Below, one piece after another: positions 1 to 11,966 of a stretch of DNA of 64,000 bases. The translations under genes were made by a program, and so were the position numbers. Source of the stretch: Aquilaria yunnanensis (taxonomy: Eukaryota; Streptophyta; Magnoliopsida; Malvales; Thymelaeaceae); assembly GCA_039654915.1 (NCBI GenBank), contig CM077594.1, positions 47,693,001 to 47,757,000 of the forward strand. The letters run 5' to 3'. Below the pieces are notes generated by a model. It was not told the DNA's origin and searched no databases. It worked only from the letters and a program-made list of their open reading frames with translations. Each line of letters starts with the position of its first letter. The stretch's first letter is position 1.

Positions 1-1153
1 ACATATGGGTACAAGTTGGAGAACTTGTGTACTGGACCGACCCACCATGAGAACACTACATGGATCGTTATATGAGTGTCATAAGTGATTCTCATAGTGA
101 TCATGGTATATGTAGTGCTTCAACCTAAGATCATCAAGGTTCCCTACATGTGAGTCACATACTTTGATACTTTCCTTTGTTGCTCGTAACTGAGTGAACT
201 TAAAGGAGGTCATTGGGTATGCCACATATCATGTGGAGGGATTTGTATGATCAAGATGGGATTTGTCCCCCCTATGTAACGGCAGTGATATCTTCAGGCC
301 CTTTGATAGAGTGAGACTTAGAAAATGCATGGCCATGCTTGGATGAGTTGATATACGATATCAATGTCATCAGTTTAAGTTGGTCTACTCGGTAATCAAG
401 AAACCAAAGATTGGGCTATACGAGATTCCATGTCTCGTGCTTACTCTTGATATCTTGGACAAAGGGACAATGGCATATATTGATGATGATCATAAAGGTT
501 TAGTCGAATCACCGACAATCTTATCACTTGGGTAGCAATGATGTGTTGCTAGACACCGCTCATTACTTATGATCATTAATGTGATTTATGATCATTGCCA
601 ACGTGGTAAGAGCCCATTGTGTCGCACACATAGAGCTATTTGGATCATTAGAGTGCATGGGCTAATTATTCTAGGGTTACAATTATGTTTGTTAAGTTAC
701 GCATAAACAAAACAACAAACATAATTGTTGTATTAATGCCTTAATAAAATATCATGACTCAATGTGTAAAAATACAATCATCTCATGATTGGCTTTTTGG
801 GCACAACACTAAGAAGAAATTCGCTACTTCTTGTCCTAGCCTCCCAAAAGAACAACCGCACTCTTCTCTTGCAATTCCTTGGAGGGTGTATGCTAGTACT
901 GCGAGCGCAAGAGAAACGCATCTACCGGGACGTGGTGGAAGCGTGGTGATCCCGAGAGACTCGTGTGGATACCAAGAGGCCTTGAGCATGCCAAGTATTC
1001 AGGTTTTCTGATTTGACTCTACAGTTGGGTGAGAGATCTCAATCGAAAATTAGGGATGAAAATTTTCGAACACCCGGTTTACCCCATGTCACTTGGATCC
1101 TGGAGGGTTTCGGTTAAATTCTGCTGTGCTTGGTTGGCTCCCAAAACGAAACA
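1..1153 (+). mobile_element. Copia-like LTR, 3' part, cut by left window edge
   Basis: This stretch aligns with 50800-51964 over most of its length, including the openings acatatgggtacaag and the run ctagcctcccaaaag. The 51964 copy is a solo LTR with its own target duplication, so this is the same LTR family in the same orientation. It ends near 1153 in ...gaaaca and passes directly into the internal part of the E-family 5' LTR, so it most likely inserted there; the candidate TSD cgagg (1154-1158) has its partner outside the window. Whether it is a solo LTR or the 3' LTR of a full element cannot be told. No coding frame in it is convincing. The copia assignment rests only on general LTR character and is weak. 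Confidence 0.7.
671..814 (-). repeat. Inverted copy of the same LTR's 5' terminus
   Basis: About 144 bp is the reverse complement of the first roughly 145 bp of the related solo LTR (50549-50697). It stands where the other copy has a different segment (about 51475-51629) carrying a TATA-like ctataaataca. Inside it aattatgtttgtt and aacaaacataatt can pair as a hairpin. It looks like a rearranged LTR whose promoter segment was replaced. Confidence 0.65.
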
Positions 1154-2106
1154 CGAGGGTGCATATTTAGCTGAGTTAAGTCCATATTATAGTGCATGTA
1201 TGCATGTACATGTAGTGTATGTAAAATGGGACAAGTATGTGAACATTTGAATAATGTTTCGGCTATGTAAGTGATGTGGTGCAAAGCTGCCTAAGTGTGA
1301 ATGATGGGCTACTTACTTGTAAATTCTGTTTTAGCCACATAAAGTTGTTAAAATAAAGGGAATGTAATTCTTATGTGTAATGGACATATATGGGATAGCC
1401 TTGGAGGGCTTTCTCCTTGTGAATGAAGTGTTTGCATGGTTTGGAAAAATTGTATGGCAAAATGGTCCAAAAGTTGCCAAAATTTTGACTCTGGACCTAA
1501 AGCTTAATATCCCCCTATGTAGAATGAATCTTGGTATCAAATTTTGACCACACCTAGAGGAGATCTAGAGGGTTAACTGGGATTTATAATTTCTGGATTT
1601 AGAGCCTTGTAGCCAAAGATATGACATTGCAAACTTGGCTTAGTCCTGGTTCATTTGGTCAGAATTTTGTAACCAACTTAAAAAATCCATAACTTGGTCC
1701 ATAGGTGGGCTGTTGATGTAAAACATAATTCCTTGGTTTGCTTTAAGTCTCTGCTTGATAATGGAGCAAAGAAAATAGGGTGGTATTTGGATAGAAGGAT
1801 ACAATTTATTAGTGGAAGTCACAGGTGCAGTAGCTGGTCACTAGAACTTAACAAGATTGCCTAATGTGTGGAAGCCAAAACTAAGACTTGTGCTAGTGTT
1901 TTCCTTATTAGTTGCCATAGTGTGCATAAATGTAAATATGTGTGTTATGGTTAGACCAACATGCATGTATTTACGTAGTGCTCAAGAGGGTCACTTGAGT
2001 ATGTACACTAGGGGTGTTGTTCTGATGACCTACAGGACGCACCAAACCTGGGAGTTTAAATGCATTATTTTGGCACCATAACTGGACTACCCCGGAGTGG
2101 GTAACA
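1154..2106 (+). repeat. Element E 5' LTR, 3' part
   Basis: It matches 5451-6406 of the solo LTR and the corresponding 3' part of 54624-57101. It ends in the family terminus GGGTAACA directly before a leader and primer binding site. The first roughly 1.5 kb of the LTR is missing because the copia-like LTR abuts at 1153. No gene lies here; the short open frames are chance. Confidence 0.88.
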
Positions 2107-2111
2107 GAAGT

Positions 2112-2123
2112 TGGTATCAGATC
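2112..2123 (+). promoter_or_regulatory. Element E primer binding site (tRNA-Met)
   Basis: TGGTATCAGATC, five bases after the LTR end, matches the start of the plant initiator-tRNA-Met primer site (TGGTATCAGAGC) except near its 3' end. It fixes the LTR/internal boundary and the plus orientation of E. The remaining leader to 2272 shows nothing else. Confidence 0.85.
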
Positions 2124-2272
2124 ATGGTTTATACATGTACAAAGCATATAGTTGCATTGCATGCATCTACATATATGAACTCAAATTGGTCAGCTGCTAG
2201 TGTCAACAACCATTGAAATACCTATGATCTTTATATGTGCTTTATGATGGATCATCAATGCAGGAAGTAAAC

Positions 2273-3915
2273 ATGGTTGCCACAAGGAGAGGGGAACCAC
2301 CCCGAAGGCCTCCTACTGATTCTGGGCAACAAAGAAATGAATAGAATAAAGGGAATCAGGGGCAACAGGGGGTACCAAACCCTGAAGTGAATCAGGTTTG
2401 GTTTGAGCTTTAGAGGAACTTAGCTGTAATCAACGAAAACTTAATGAGGCTGATTCAAGGACAACAGCAGGGAGTCCAACTAGCTCCAGTAGAATCAGTT
2501 CGGGATGCACACCAACAACCAAAAGATGATACTAGGAACACATCTGAATATGTTCCTTCTGGAAGCTGAGAAGACACAGATGATGAAACTGTTGAGGAGG
2601 AAGATGAAGATAGGAGAAATCCAAGAGGAAGAAGACTACAGTCTGAGATTGGTTAGGTATCCCGGACCAATCTCTCAGTCTATGACCATTCCTCCACTAG
2701 GGATGAGATTGAGGATGGCCATGAAAGAAGATCCAGGAGCAGGCAGAGAGATCATAGAGAGCATCACCATACAGAGGGCTCTCACGGATCCATGAGACAT
2801 AGATCAGAGGATTTAGAAGGCCTAGATGAGGTCAGACAGCTGGAGAGGTTCCAAGGCCTAAGACCTCTACAGTTTGATGGAGGAGCTCGGCCAGAGAGAG
2901 CTGAGGAGTGGTTAATCTTCATTGAAAAAATGTTTGAGAGGATGCCACTCAGCTCCACCAAGAAAGTGTCACTAGCTACCTACAATCTGGTAGGTAGTGT
3001 AGAGATGTGGTGGAGAAACACCAGAGATACGAATGCTTTCCAGAAGGGGAGAAGGCCAGGAAGGGATATTAAGATAAGCTGGCTAGAGTTCACACAGCTA
3101 TTCCAGGAGCAGTACATCAGTGATGCAATCAAGGATATGAAGCAAGCTGAATTTGATGCTCTAAGGCAAGACAACCTCAGTGTCTTAGAGTATGAGCACA
3201 AATAAAATCAGTTGGTGAGGTATGCTCCTCAGTATCATGGATTGGAGGAATTGAAGGCCAAAAGATTTTTCAAAGGCCTAAAGTTAGACATTAGAAAGGC
3301 TATTAGACCTTCTGGAGCAGTTACATACTATGAAGCAGTGTAGAAAGCTCTATTAGTAGAGCAAGAGGAGTATGAGACTAAGTACTTTCCCAGTGGACCA
3401 GGGGAAAGTAGTCAGGCAGGAGGCAAGCAGAAGAAGCCACCATATGGCAAGGGAATTGCCAAGAGTTCCCATTTTGGTGGTGAGGGCAAGATTAAGAGGA
3501 AGTTCCCTGGCCTAAGGTGCCTTAAGTGTAGGAAATTTCATGGAAAGAAACCTTGCTACTTTGATACCCAAGCGTGTCTAAGATGTGGATCCATGGATCA
3601 TTGGATCAAAGACTACCCACAGGCTCAAAGGACGCCAGAAGACCAAGGTCCAGTAAGGCCTATTGGGGCAGGACCTAAAGGCACAACACCATGGGAGGGA
3701 CAGCAGAGGCCAGTTCCTCCAGTGCAAAGAGCTGGCAGAGGCTTCCAAGTGGAGAGGCCAGGCACATCAGAGCAGGGAGGAGCACTAAGAGGTAACATTT
3801 ACCTTAACGGTATGCTTGTTAGTATTCTATTTGATACTGGTGCATCTGTGTCTATAGTGTTTAGGAAGTTTGTTAATGCTATGAAATTGCCTACTGAAAT
3901 CATGCATAGGATATC
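2273..3915 (+). pseudogene. gag: Element E gag and protease N-terminal half
   Basis: ATG at 2273 opens MVATRRGEPPRR, a typical Tekay Gag start. The same frame carries an acidic/arginine-rich linker, the retrotransposon gag domain (FDGGARPERAEEWL, about 2875-3200), two zinc-knuckle-like clusters (about 3520-3610) and the aspartic protease motif LFDTGAS near 3829. The second knuckle reads C-x2-C-x4-H-x4-Y, so the last cysteine is lost. Stops break the frame at 2342, 3203-3205 (inside EYEHK-stop-NQLVRY) and near 3343. The frame is cut at 3915 by the solo LTR and resumes in phase at 6412. Gag would package element RNA and the protease would cut the polyprotein, but this copy cannot make either. 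Confidence 0.88.
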
Positions 3916-6406
3916 TGTTACCACCTCACAAAATGGAAGAATTACAAGTGTGTCATAATGGCTAAAAACCATTATATTGTGCAATTCTCACCATAGTGAT
4001 TGAAGTGTGGGGAATAAAAGGCTTGATCAACACCTCTTTAAAGGTGTTCCAAGTTGGTAACTTGGTCCCCAAGAAAAGCCTTAAGGATTGCTTGTTTTTC
4101 AAGCAACCTATGGACTTTTTTGTAAGGTTTTGGAAATTTGGGTACTCAATTGCAAAACTCTCAAGAAAGAGACTTGGAGAGTTATGGGAAGGATATGAAT
4201 GGTACGAAAGTGCTATTGGAGGACCAAATTGCTCATGGAAGACAAGTTTGGACAAAGGATACACTAAAGGCAATAAGGACCTAAATGTCTTAGTGTAAAC
4301 CTTAAGGTGTTCAATCTTTTGACTTAAGTCTAAGGGTGGAATTGTGGGGTTATCCCACTATGGGGAGGCAGCCAAGACTTGATAATTAGTCAAAAATGTT
4401 GGGCACATGTGTACCAATGATTTTAATACAAAGAAACTATAATTAGTGAAAAGGAAAATGACATAAAGCAACATTAAGCTTGTTTAAGTGTGTTTTGGTG
4501 CCCTTAAGCTCATTTAGGGCCATTTAAGTGGCCAAATCACTTATCCCTCTCTCATTTTCGTCCTCCCCTAGCCCAAGAACACAGCCATACTTCCTCCATA
4601 GCCACCACACCTTCAAACTTGCAATTGATTGAAATTGAAGGCAAAAGGAAGCAATTGGAAGCAAACGAGAGCTATTTCTTGCATACTTCAAGGATCAAGC
4701 TTGATTTTTAGCCTACCCACTTTGGTAAGGGTTCTCTTGCTCCCATGGGTTGTTTTTTGTATTTTCAAACATCCATGGAGCTATGGCTAAGCTTGGAAGA
4801 GAGCCATGAGCTTGATGAACCAAGCTTATTGAGGGGAGTGCACTTATTGAAGGTTTTGTGACCTATTGTCAAGTGCACAAAGATGGCAGTGAAATGAGTG
4901 TTTCTAGTGCCCAAAGTTAGTACTAACTACTGTTAAATTCCTCCTAAGACCAAGCATTAGCTCGAGGAGGGCTTCCATAGTGATTTGGTTATGTTTGTTA
5001 TGTGTTTTATCGACTAACCTATGGTATATGTTGCTGCTGCATTTCATGTGTTTGTTGGTTGTGTTTGGCTGCTGCATTTGGTTGCTATATCTTGTATATA
5101 TGCATTGTGGTATTTGTGTTTTGGTGTCTTTGGATGCAGGTTTTTAATGATGGTTACATTGCCTAGTGAATCCACGTGCTACCCTTACTAACTTTCGAAA
5201 TGAAACTTACTCCCCTCAATTCTGTCATTTCAGGTACAGCAGAAAGATCACCTTCAAAATAACCTTTGTGGTTTGAGTTTTGATCTGAAATTTAAGGTAC
5301 ATGAACTTCCATATGTCTAGTTATGATCTGGAAAGTTTGGTGATTTTAGGATCACATTTGGTATTTTTAATGGTGGTACTTATTGTGTTGTGCACCAGCT
5401 GTCCAGCATCCTGTTTTTGGAGTCCATTGTATCTCAGGACCTCCTGTAACCTAGGGTGCGTATTTAGCTGAGTTAAGACCATGTTTTAGTGCATGTATTC
5501 GTATTCATGTAGTGTATGTAAAATGAGACAAGTATGTGAACATTTGAGTAATGTTTTGGCTATGTAAGTGATGTGGTGCAAAGCTGCCTAAGTGTGAATG
5601 ATGGGCTGCTTACTTGTAAATTCTGTTTTGGCCACATAAAGTTGTTCAAAGAGATGGAATGTAATTCCTATGTGTAATGGAAATATATGGGATATCCTTG
5701 GAGGGCTTTCCCCTTGTGAATGAAGTGTTTGCATGGTTTGGAAAAATTGTATGGGCAAAATGGTCCAAAAGTTGCCAGAATTTCGACTCTGGAAATAAAG
5801 TTTAATATCTCTCTGTGTAAAATGAATTTTGTTATGAAATTTGGACCACACCTAGAGGACATCTAGAGGGCTAACTGGGCTTTGGAATTTCTGGATTTAT
5901 AGCCCTATAGCCAAAGATATGATGTTAAAAAATTGGCTGAGTTACTGTTTATTTGGTCAGAATTTTGTAACCAACTTAAAAAATCCATAACTTGGTCTGT
6001 AGGTAGGCTATTGATGTCAAAAAGAATTCCTTGGTTTGATCTAAGTCTCTACTTGGTAATGGAGCAAAGAAAACAGGGGGGTATGTGGCTAGAATGATAC
6101 AGTTTATTAGTGTAAGTTACAGATGCAGTAGCTGGTCAGTAGAACTTAACAAGATTGCCTAATGTGTGGTAGCCACGATTAAGACTTATGCTAGTGTTTT
6201 CCTTCTTTACTGCCATGGTGTGCATGAAATTTGAATATGTGTGTGATGGTTGGGCCAATATTCATGTGTTTACATAGTGCCCAAGAGGGCCACTTGGGTA
6301 TGCTTGCTAAGGGTAGTGTTCTGATGGCCTACAGAACATTACCAATCCTGGGAGTCTAAACGCACAATTTTGGTACCATAATTCGACTACCCCGGAGTGG
6401 GTAACA
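3916..6406 (+). mobile_element. Solo LTR of E's own family
   Basis: A 2491-bp LTR opens TGTTACC and closes GGGTAACA, flanked by perfect duplications ATATC at 3911-3915 and 6407-6411. It is closely similar to E's 3' LTR (54624-57101) and carries no internal region, so it is a solo LTR left by recombination between the LTRs of a complete insertion. It sits in the protease region of a sister element. Short open frames inside it are not genes. Confidence 0.95.
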
Positions 6407-7025
6407 ATATCCTTAGTGAAAATAGCAGGTAGTCAATTTCTTTTCACTAGTGACCTAGCTAAGGATTATGGGCTAGTAGTAGGAAAGACTAAGGTTATTA
6501 CTAATCTGCTAGTGTTGGACATTCCTAAGTATGATTTTGTGTTGGGTATGAATTGGCTTGCTATGCATAACATAAGAATTGATTGTGCTAAGAGGGAAAT
6601 CACATTGCCTGATGGTGAACTGCATGCATTTGTGAATTTTAAAGAATTAGTGTATGAAATGCATGGCATGGAGCTAGAAGTACTAGATGAGATACCTGTG
6701 TTTCTGACCATGATTATTGTTATGCATTGAATCAATTGCACTGTGAAGAAGAAATAGATAGAATACCTATAGTGAGAGACTTTCCATAAGTCTTTCCTAA
6801 AGACCTGCCAGGTATTCCTCCACTAACGGAAATTGAGTTTGAGATCAAGTTTCAACCAGGAGCTAGTCAAATATTGATACCTCCTTATAGAATGCCAATC
6901 ACAAAGATGAATGAGCTCAAGAAACAACTTGATGAACTTCTTCAAAAAGGGTTCATAAGGCCAAGTGTTTCACCATTGGGAGCTCCTATTCTTTTTCTGA
7001 AGAAGAAGAATGGATCATTGAGACT

Positions 7026-7071
7026 ATGCATTGACTACAGAAAGCTTAATGCATTGACTACAGAAAGCTTA
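7026..7071 (+). repeat. 23-bp perfect tandem duplication in E RT
   Basis: The unit atgcattgactacagaaag plus ctta occurs at 7026-7048 and again at 7049-7071. Because 23 is not a multiple of three it shifts the RT frame and creates an early stop at 7075. No other RT in the window has it. Confidence 0.93.
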
Positions 7072-8041
7072 ATGTAGTGACTATCAAGAACAAGTATCCA
7101 CTCCCTAGGATTGAGGATCTGTTCGATCAACTCAAAGGAGCTAAGATCTTCTCTAAGATAGATTTTGAGATCTAGATACTTCGAATTGAGAGTAAAGGAA
7201 GAAGATATTCCTATGACTGCATTCAGGACTAGATATGGGCATTATGAGTACATAGTCATGGCATTCGGTTTGACTATTGCCCCAGCTGCTTTCATGGACC
7301 TGATGAATAGGGTGTTTAGACCACATCTGGACAAATTTATGGTTGTGTTCATTGATGACATCCTAGTGTATTCCAAGGACAAAAATGAACATAAACATCA
7401 TCTGAAGATTGTCTTAAAGACTATATTGGAACATCAGGTTTTTGCCAAGTTATCCAAGTGTGAATTCTGGATAAGGGAAGTGTCTTTCCTAGGACACATC
7501 ATAGATGCATAAGGCCTTAAGGCAAACCCTGAAATGGTCAAGGCAGTGCAAGAGTGGGAAAGACCGAAGACTGTGAAGGAAATCAAAAGTTTCCTAGCAT
7601 TAGCTGGATACTATAAGAGATTTGTATTAGGCTTTTCCATGATTGCCTCAGTTCTTACTCATTTGACCAAGAAGGGTCAAAGATTTGAGTGAACTGAGAA
7701 GTGTGAAAAGTGTTTGCAGGAGCTCAAGTAGAAGTTGATTGAAGCTCCAATGTTGATTCTTCCTAGTCCGAGTAAGCCCCACATCATATATACAGATGAA
7801 TCTAGATCTGGGTTAGGTTGTGTTCTTATGCCAGAAAGAAATGTCAACGCTTATGGGTCAAGGCAATTAAGACCCCATGAGCAAAATTATCCTACCCATG
7901 ACCTAGAACTGGCAGCAGTGATTTTTGCTTTGAAGCAAAGGAGACATTACTTGATGGGTAGTTCGTTTGTGATCTACACTGACCATAAGAGCCTAAAGTA
8001 CTTGTTCATTCAGAAAGAGTTGAACATGAGGCAAAGGAGGT

Positions 8042-8159
8042 GGTTAGAGTATATCAAGGACTATGACTGCAGTATACGGTACATAAAAGGAAAAGGAGAT
8101 GGTTAGAGTATATCAAGGACTATGACTGTAGTATATAGTACATAAAGGGCAAAGGCAAT
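8042..8159 (+). repeat. 59-bp tandem duplication in E RNase H
   Basis: Starting ggttagagtatatcaagg, a 59-bp unit at 8042-8100 is repeated at 8101-8159 with several substitutions. It duplicates the segment encoding [20 protein letters not shown] and breaks the frame. The difference between the copies implies the duplication is not recent. Confidence 0.9.
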
Positions 8160-8756
8160 CTAGTTGTTGATGCCATGAGCAGGAAGTGCACAGGACTTTT
8201 GAAAGGAGGATCCATAGCTAATCAAGATGAGCAAAATTGTCTGCTATGCCTATGGCATAAATGGAATAAGTGGAAGGAAGCCCAAATTTACGCATTGACA
8301 ATTCAGTCTGGATGGATTAAAGAAGCCAGAAAGGCAAGGAGACAGATCCTGATCCGAAAAAGAACTTAGGAGAGGAAAGGAAAAAGGTTCCTTGTATAAA
8401 TCCTTCTCCTGCAAGCAAGGATTACTGTACTTGAAGGACCGAATATATGTGCCTAAAGGAGCAAAGCTCAAGGATGAAATACTTGAAGAAGCTCACACAA
8501 GCAAGTTGAACATCCATCTAGGAAGTGAGAAAATGTATAAAGACTTGAAGACTCACTTCTGGTGGCGAAACATGAGGAGAGACATAGTTACTTATGTCTC
8601 CAAATGTGCCACATGCCAGAGGGTGAAGGTAGAGCACCAGAAGCCAACTGGTACCCTATAGACTCTACCTATACCAGTGAGGAACTGGGGCAACATAACC
8701 ATGGACTTTTTGACTAGGTTGCCTATGACCAAATTAAGGCATGATACAATTTGCGT

Positions 8757-9775
8757 TGATAGCCGAAGTGTTATCACCCTGGTCAACCATCGACCACAGA
8801 AAAGGATTCCAGAGTGAAGGAAGTCATACACTTGAGGCACTCGACCTTGGTAGCTCGCCAATTCCAACTTTGGAAGCCAGCGTAGCACCTCATTCTGAAC
8901 GCCGACCAAACCACCCTCGGGGAAAAGGACCGACCACCCCCTGCGGGAAAAAAGTCCCCCGAAGACAAATAGAACGAAGTTCTAACTGGACCCCCCAAAG
9001 TGAGACATCAACCAAACAGACCTCGGTTGTACGGCAAGAGCCATTAAGGAGTCTTTGACACTCCGCTTACACAAAGTCATCAACATGCCACCTTCAGGCA
9101 CGCTCTGGCACGACGTCACTATCCAACGTCCTGTCACATAGGGCTACACCCACTCCGGTTCGCAACCCGAAGAGCCTGTAGATGACTAGGGGCCTCCACG
9201 CTTAGAAGTACGAACACCATCTAAACCATACACGTGCCAAACACGTGTCGTCATCTAAAGGGGTCATCCTCTTCCTTTTATACAAGGGAAGTCATCACAA
9301 TGAAGGGGGGCTTCCGAGAAGGGGCTTCTGAGAGGAGGCTTCCGGGATGAGGTTCTCTGCCTAACCGGAGGACCAAAAGGACAAGAGGACGCTCTCCTCT
9401 CTCCGCCTGAATACTCCCCTTTCAGCCTTCAGAAAGACACGCCAGACAAGAGTCCCTTGTGCTTATTGCTGAGTATCTCTCATTCTCACAGCACTGACTT
9501 GGGCGTTAGAGGTTCCCCCCCAGAAATCCACCCCGGGGGCCTCCTAACCCCTGTCTTCTGAGTGTTTCACCCATCTCTCCCTGAAGGATCTCCACTCCGG
9601 GTTCTTTCCTATGCCGGGAGCCTTTCCCGTCCTCACCAGCCACGATATCAGAAGCTGCCGGCCATCACTTCAGGTAACCCTCTCTGGGTACCTCCGTGTC
9701 CATCCAGGAGTCCCTGCTGCCCGTACCTTTGCACAACAGTGAAGATGCTGGCTCCGCCTAACCAGACCCGCATCA
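8757..9775 (+). repeat. Element D 5' LTR
   Basis: The LTR runs from TGATAGCCGAAG to ...CCCGCATCA, just before a Tat primer site. A TATA-like ttttatacaagg at 9276-9287 probably serves the gag-pol promoter. Its partner is 52465-53589, which has an extra 128 bp. The Gag start codon (9745) lies inside the LTR. Confidence 0.9.
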
Positions 9776-11700
9776 TTTTGGTGCCGTCAGTGGGAACACA
9801 GCTCCAGGTCACCGTTGTTGAAACTCGGCGTTCTAAGGACAAGAGACTTCCGAGGTCCCCGTCTGCGCGAGAAATTCAACCGGCAGCCGAACAAGCGGCG
9901 GCAGCGATTTCCTCGCCTGAGGACGAACGTCCTCTGACTATCACTATAGGCTTCCTACATGACTTCCCACGTCGTAGCGTGGTCGGAATGACGTAGTAGT
10001 CAAGCCTAAGAAGGCCGTAGCAAAAATTCAGGCCGAAGGCCCTCCTCATCAGTACCTCGTGAGGTGGAGAATCCCATCCCAATTCACAAGAATTGGGAAA
10101 ACGAAGATCAATGGGATGAGTTCTTGACGGGAACCACGCTACCCGGAGTACGACCTATGGGAAAAGCAGGGTCATGACGACCCAGACTTCCCCGCCGAAA
10201 GAGTTCTGCACCCAAGGAAAAAATCGCCATCTCCTCAGCAACGAAGTCAAAACCCATTGCCCCGAGAGGTCGTTTACAACTTGACTTACGTGCAGAAGGT
10301 GCCGACTCTACTTCTCAGGACACGACTGCTGTCCGAAGTGACCCGCCTCTGAGCAACACTGCGAAAAAAGAGTAGAGCATTCGGAAAAGACTATCGAAAT
10401 GGTGCATCGAACTTTAGAGTACTACATCACGTATAAGCCTAGAAGGGCAATGAACGCTCAGGTACTGGTAGACTGCATTGCTGAATTCACAAAAGAAGGG
10501 AAGGATGAAACCAACAGAGGAGACAAAGCGAAGGTAGATCCAGAGTGGAAACTCTCTGTCAGTGGAACCCCAAGCGCAGAACATTTGGGCGCTGCGATAC
10601 CCCCCTCGGGGGCCCGAAGGCAGGGAGGCCACCAAAACGATCAAGTTTGCTTACCAAAAAGTGTTGGGCCATCAGAGCATGGCAACACTAGGTGCAAAAC
10701 CTCGCACAAAAGGCGGAAAGATCCTATAAAGAGGAATCTCGTAACCAAGAAGTCCCGAAAATCCTCATGAAGAGGCAGGAAGTGCGAAGACATTCCGGAC
10801 GATATTAACGAAAAGCTATACAAGCAAAGGTACGCAATTCCGTTATTAAGATATATCGGTAAAATGGGTGCAGGACTGTTCATCCAAAAGGAGTGAAAAT
10901 GGCCAAATACATGGCAGCACCTGAAGACTGCCTTCGGAGCGAATAACCTCGGAAAGATTGCACCGAGCCGCTCCAGACAGCACCCGAAGGTGTGAAGTTC
11001 TGCGTGATAGCAGACAACTACTTCACTGAGTGGGGTAAGGCAGAACTCCTAGCAACTATGCCGGCAAAAGGTGCACAAAAAGTTCGTCTGGAAGAACATA
11101 GTATGCTGATTTGGCATACCGACGATGACACTGGCCAGTAATGATTTCTAGTCTATGGACACAAGATTTCAAGAATCCGTCACCAACCTCGGAATAAAAA
11201 GGCACTTCAGCCCACTAGCTCAGCCCCCGAGCAACAGATGAGTAGAGTTGCCAAAAAAGCTACAAAAGCGGGACTATAAGAGATGCAAAAGGAAAGTGGC
11301 CAGGAGAACTTCCTATTGTACTAAGGAGTTGTCACTTATCTCCAGTACAGAAGCCACTATCTATTTGAACAAGTTCGGCCATCACACAGATGTTTTCTGA
11401 AAGTTGAAAGCCAACCTCGACTTAGTTGGCAAAAGGCCGAGCTCGAAATCACGCTGTTTCGGCAAAAGGGGCCCAGAAGTGCAAACCTGCATAATAGGCC
11501 AAGAAGGAAAGGAACAAGGAAAAAGAGACCTCACCCCCGAAAGGCTGAATTGGAACCCCAAAAACCGTCCTGTGGGGTACTTCGGCCAAACGGGAAAGGA
11601 CCTTATTTGGTCTTAGGGAGTATACAAGCTCGGCAACACCAAAGAAGGAAAACTGCAAAGAACAAGGCATTCGGGCGCCTTAAAGAAATTCTACACTTAG
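9745..11700 (+). pseudogene. gag-pol: Element D gag-pol remnant lacking protease and RT
   Basis: ATG at 9745, inside the LTR, reads through the primer site (LVPSVGTQ) into a Tat Gag N-terminus (VVETRRSKDK, DERPLTITIGFLHDF) and stops at 9994-9996. From 9997 to about 10380 the translation is not recognisable. At 10399-10600 an RNase H piece is seen (ITYKPRRAMNAQVLVDCIAEF, VDPEWKLSVSG). From about 10970 to 11690 broken integrase follows (KKFVWKNIV, FGIP, LGIK-HFSPLAQP, then the tail SGALKKFYT with TAG at 11698-11700). The roughly 2 kb here replaces about 5.5 kb in A, B and C. Either a large internal deletion occurred, or D was a non-autonomous copy moved by relatives. Confidence 0.82.
9779..9795 (+). 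promoter_or_regulatory. Element D primer binding site
   Basis: TGGTGCCGTCAGTGGGA differs at two bases from the TGGCGCCGTCTGTGGGA of A and at the same two positions relative to the Tat consensus. Its place three bases after the LTR end fixes the plus orientation. Confidence 0.85.
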
Positions 11701-11966
11701 AATTTTTAGACAAGAAATGGTGAAAGCCAGAAATTTGTCTAAACACAGAAAATTTTCCTGTATGAGAATGATTGCCGAACAGAGCTGAAGCATGGAACTC
11801 CCCAAAGTCTCCTATTCATTCCGAAGTTGGTTATGCACCCCAAAAAAAAAAGGCAAGTCTACCGAACACGGCCGGCATGCGATAGGCTAAACTTTGCCTA
11901 AAGGGACTTCACAAACGGCAAAAGACCTCCCGAAGAATGGCCGATGAAATGAGCAAAGAAAGTTCC

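Larger units (their letters stand above)
6412..8756 (+). pseudogene. pol: Element E protease C-term, RT, RNase H, integrase N-term
   Basis: Protease C-terminus (LGMNWLAMHNIRIDC) runs to about 6730. RT begins near 6860 ([16 protein letters not shown], then [16 protein letters not shown] and [10 protein letters not shown]) with catalytic FIDDILVYS near 7351. RNase H lies near 7780-8100 ([21 protein letters not shown]). The integrase HHCC finger is at about 8480-8620 (HTSKLNIHLG, CATCQRVK), followed by the first catalytic Asp context MDFLTRLP before the cut at 8756. Damage seen includes a 23-bp tandem duplication in RT, a 59-bp tandem duplication in RNase H, and stops near 6786, 7173, 7510 and 7690. 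The integrase core continues at 53595 on the far side of element D. Confidence 0.88.

Noticed and set aside
671..814. A separate MITE because of the internal hairpin
   Set aside because: The same bases form the very 5' end of the related solo LTR with a TSD, so they belong to that LTR family.
754..1011. Open frame of 85 codons in the left LTR
   Set aside because: It lies across the rearranged LTR segment, has no family resemblance and is not kept in the related LTR at 50549-51964.
2505..2795. Open frame of 96 codons before E's gag domain
   Set aside because: It is out of frame with the real gag reading (frame of 2273 and 2792), which carries the acidic/arginine linker here.
3996..4298. 100-codon frame, also present at 54704-55006
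   Set aside because: Both copies lie at the same place in E-family LTRs. Conservation reflects LTR identity; no start context or domain supports a gene.
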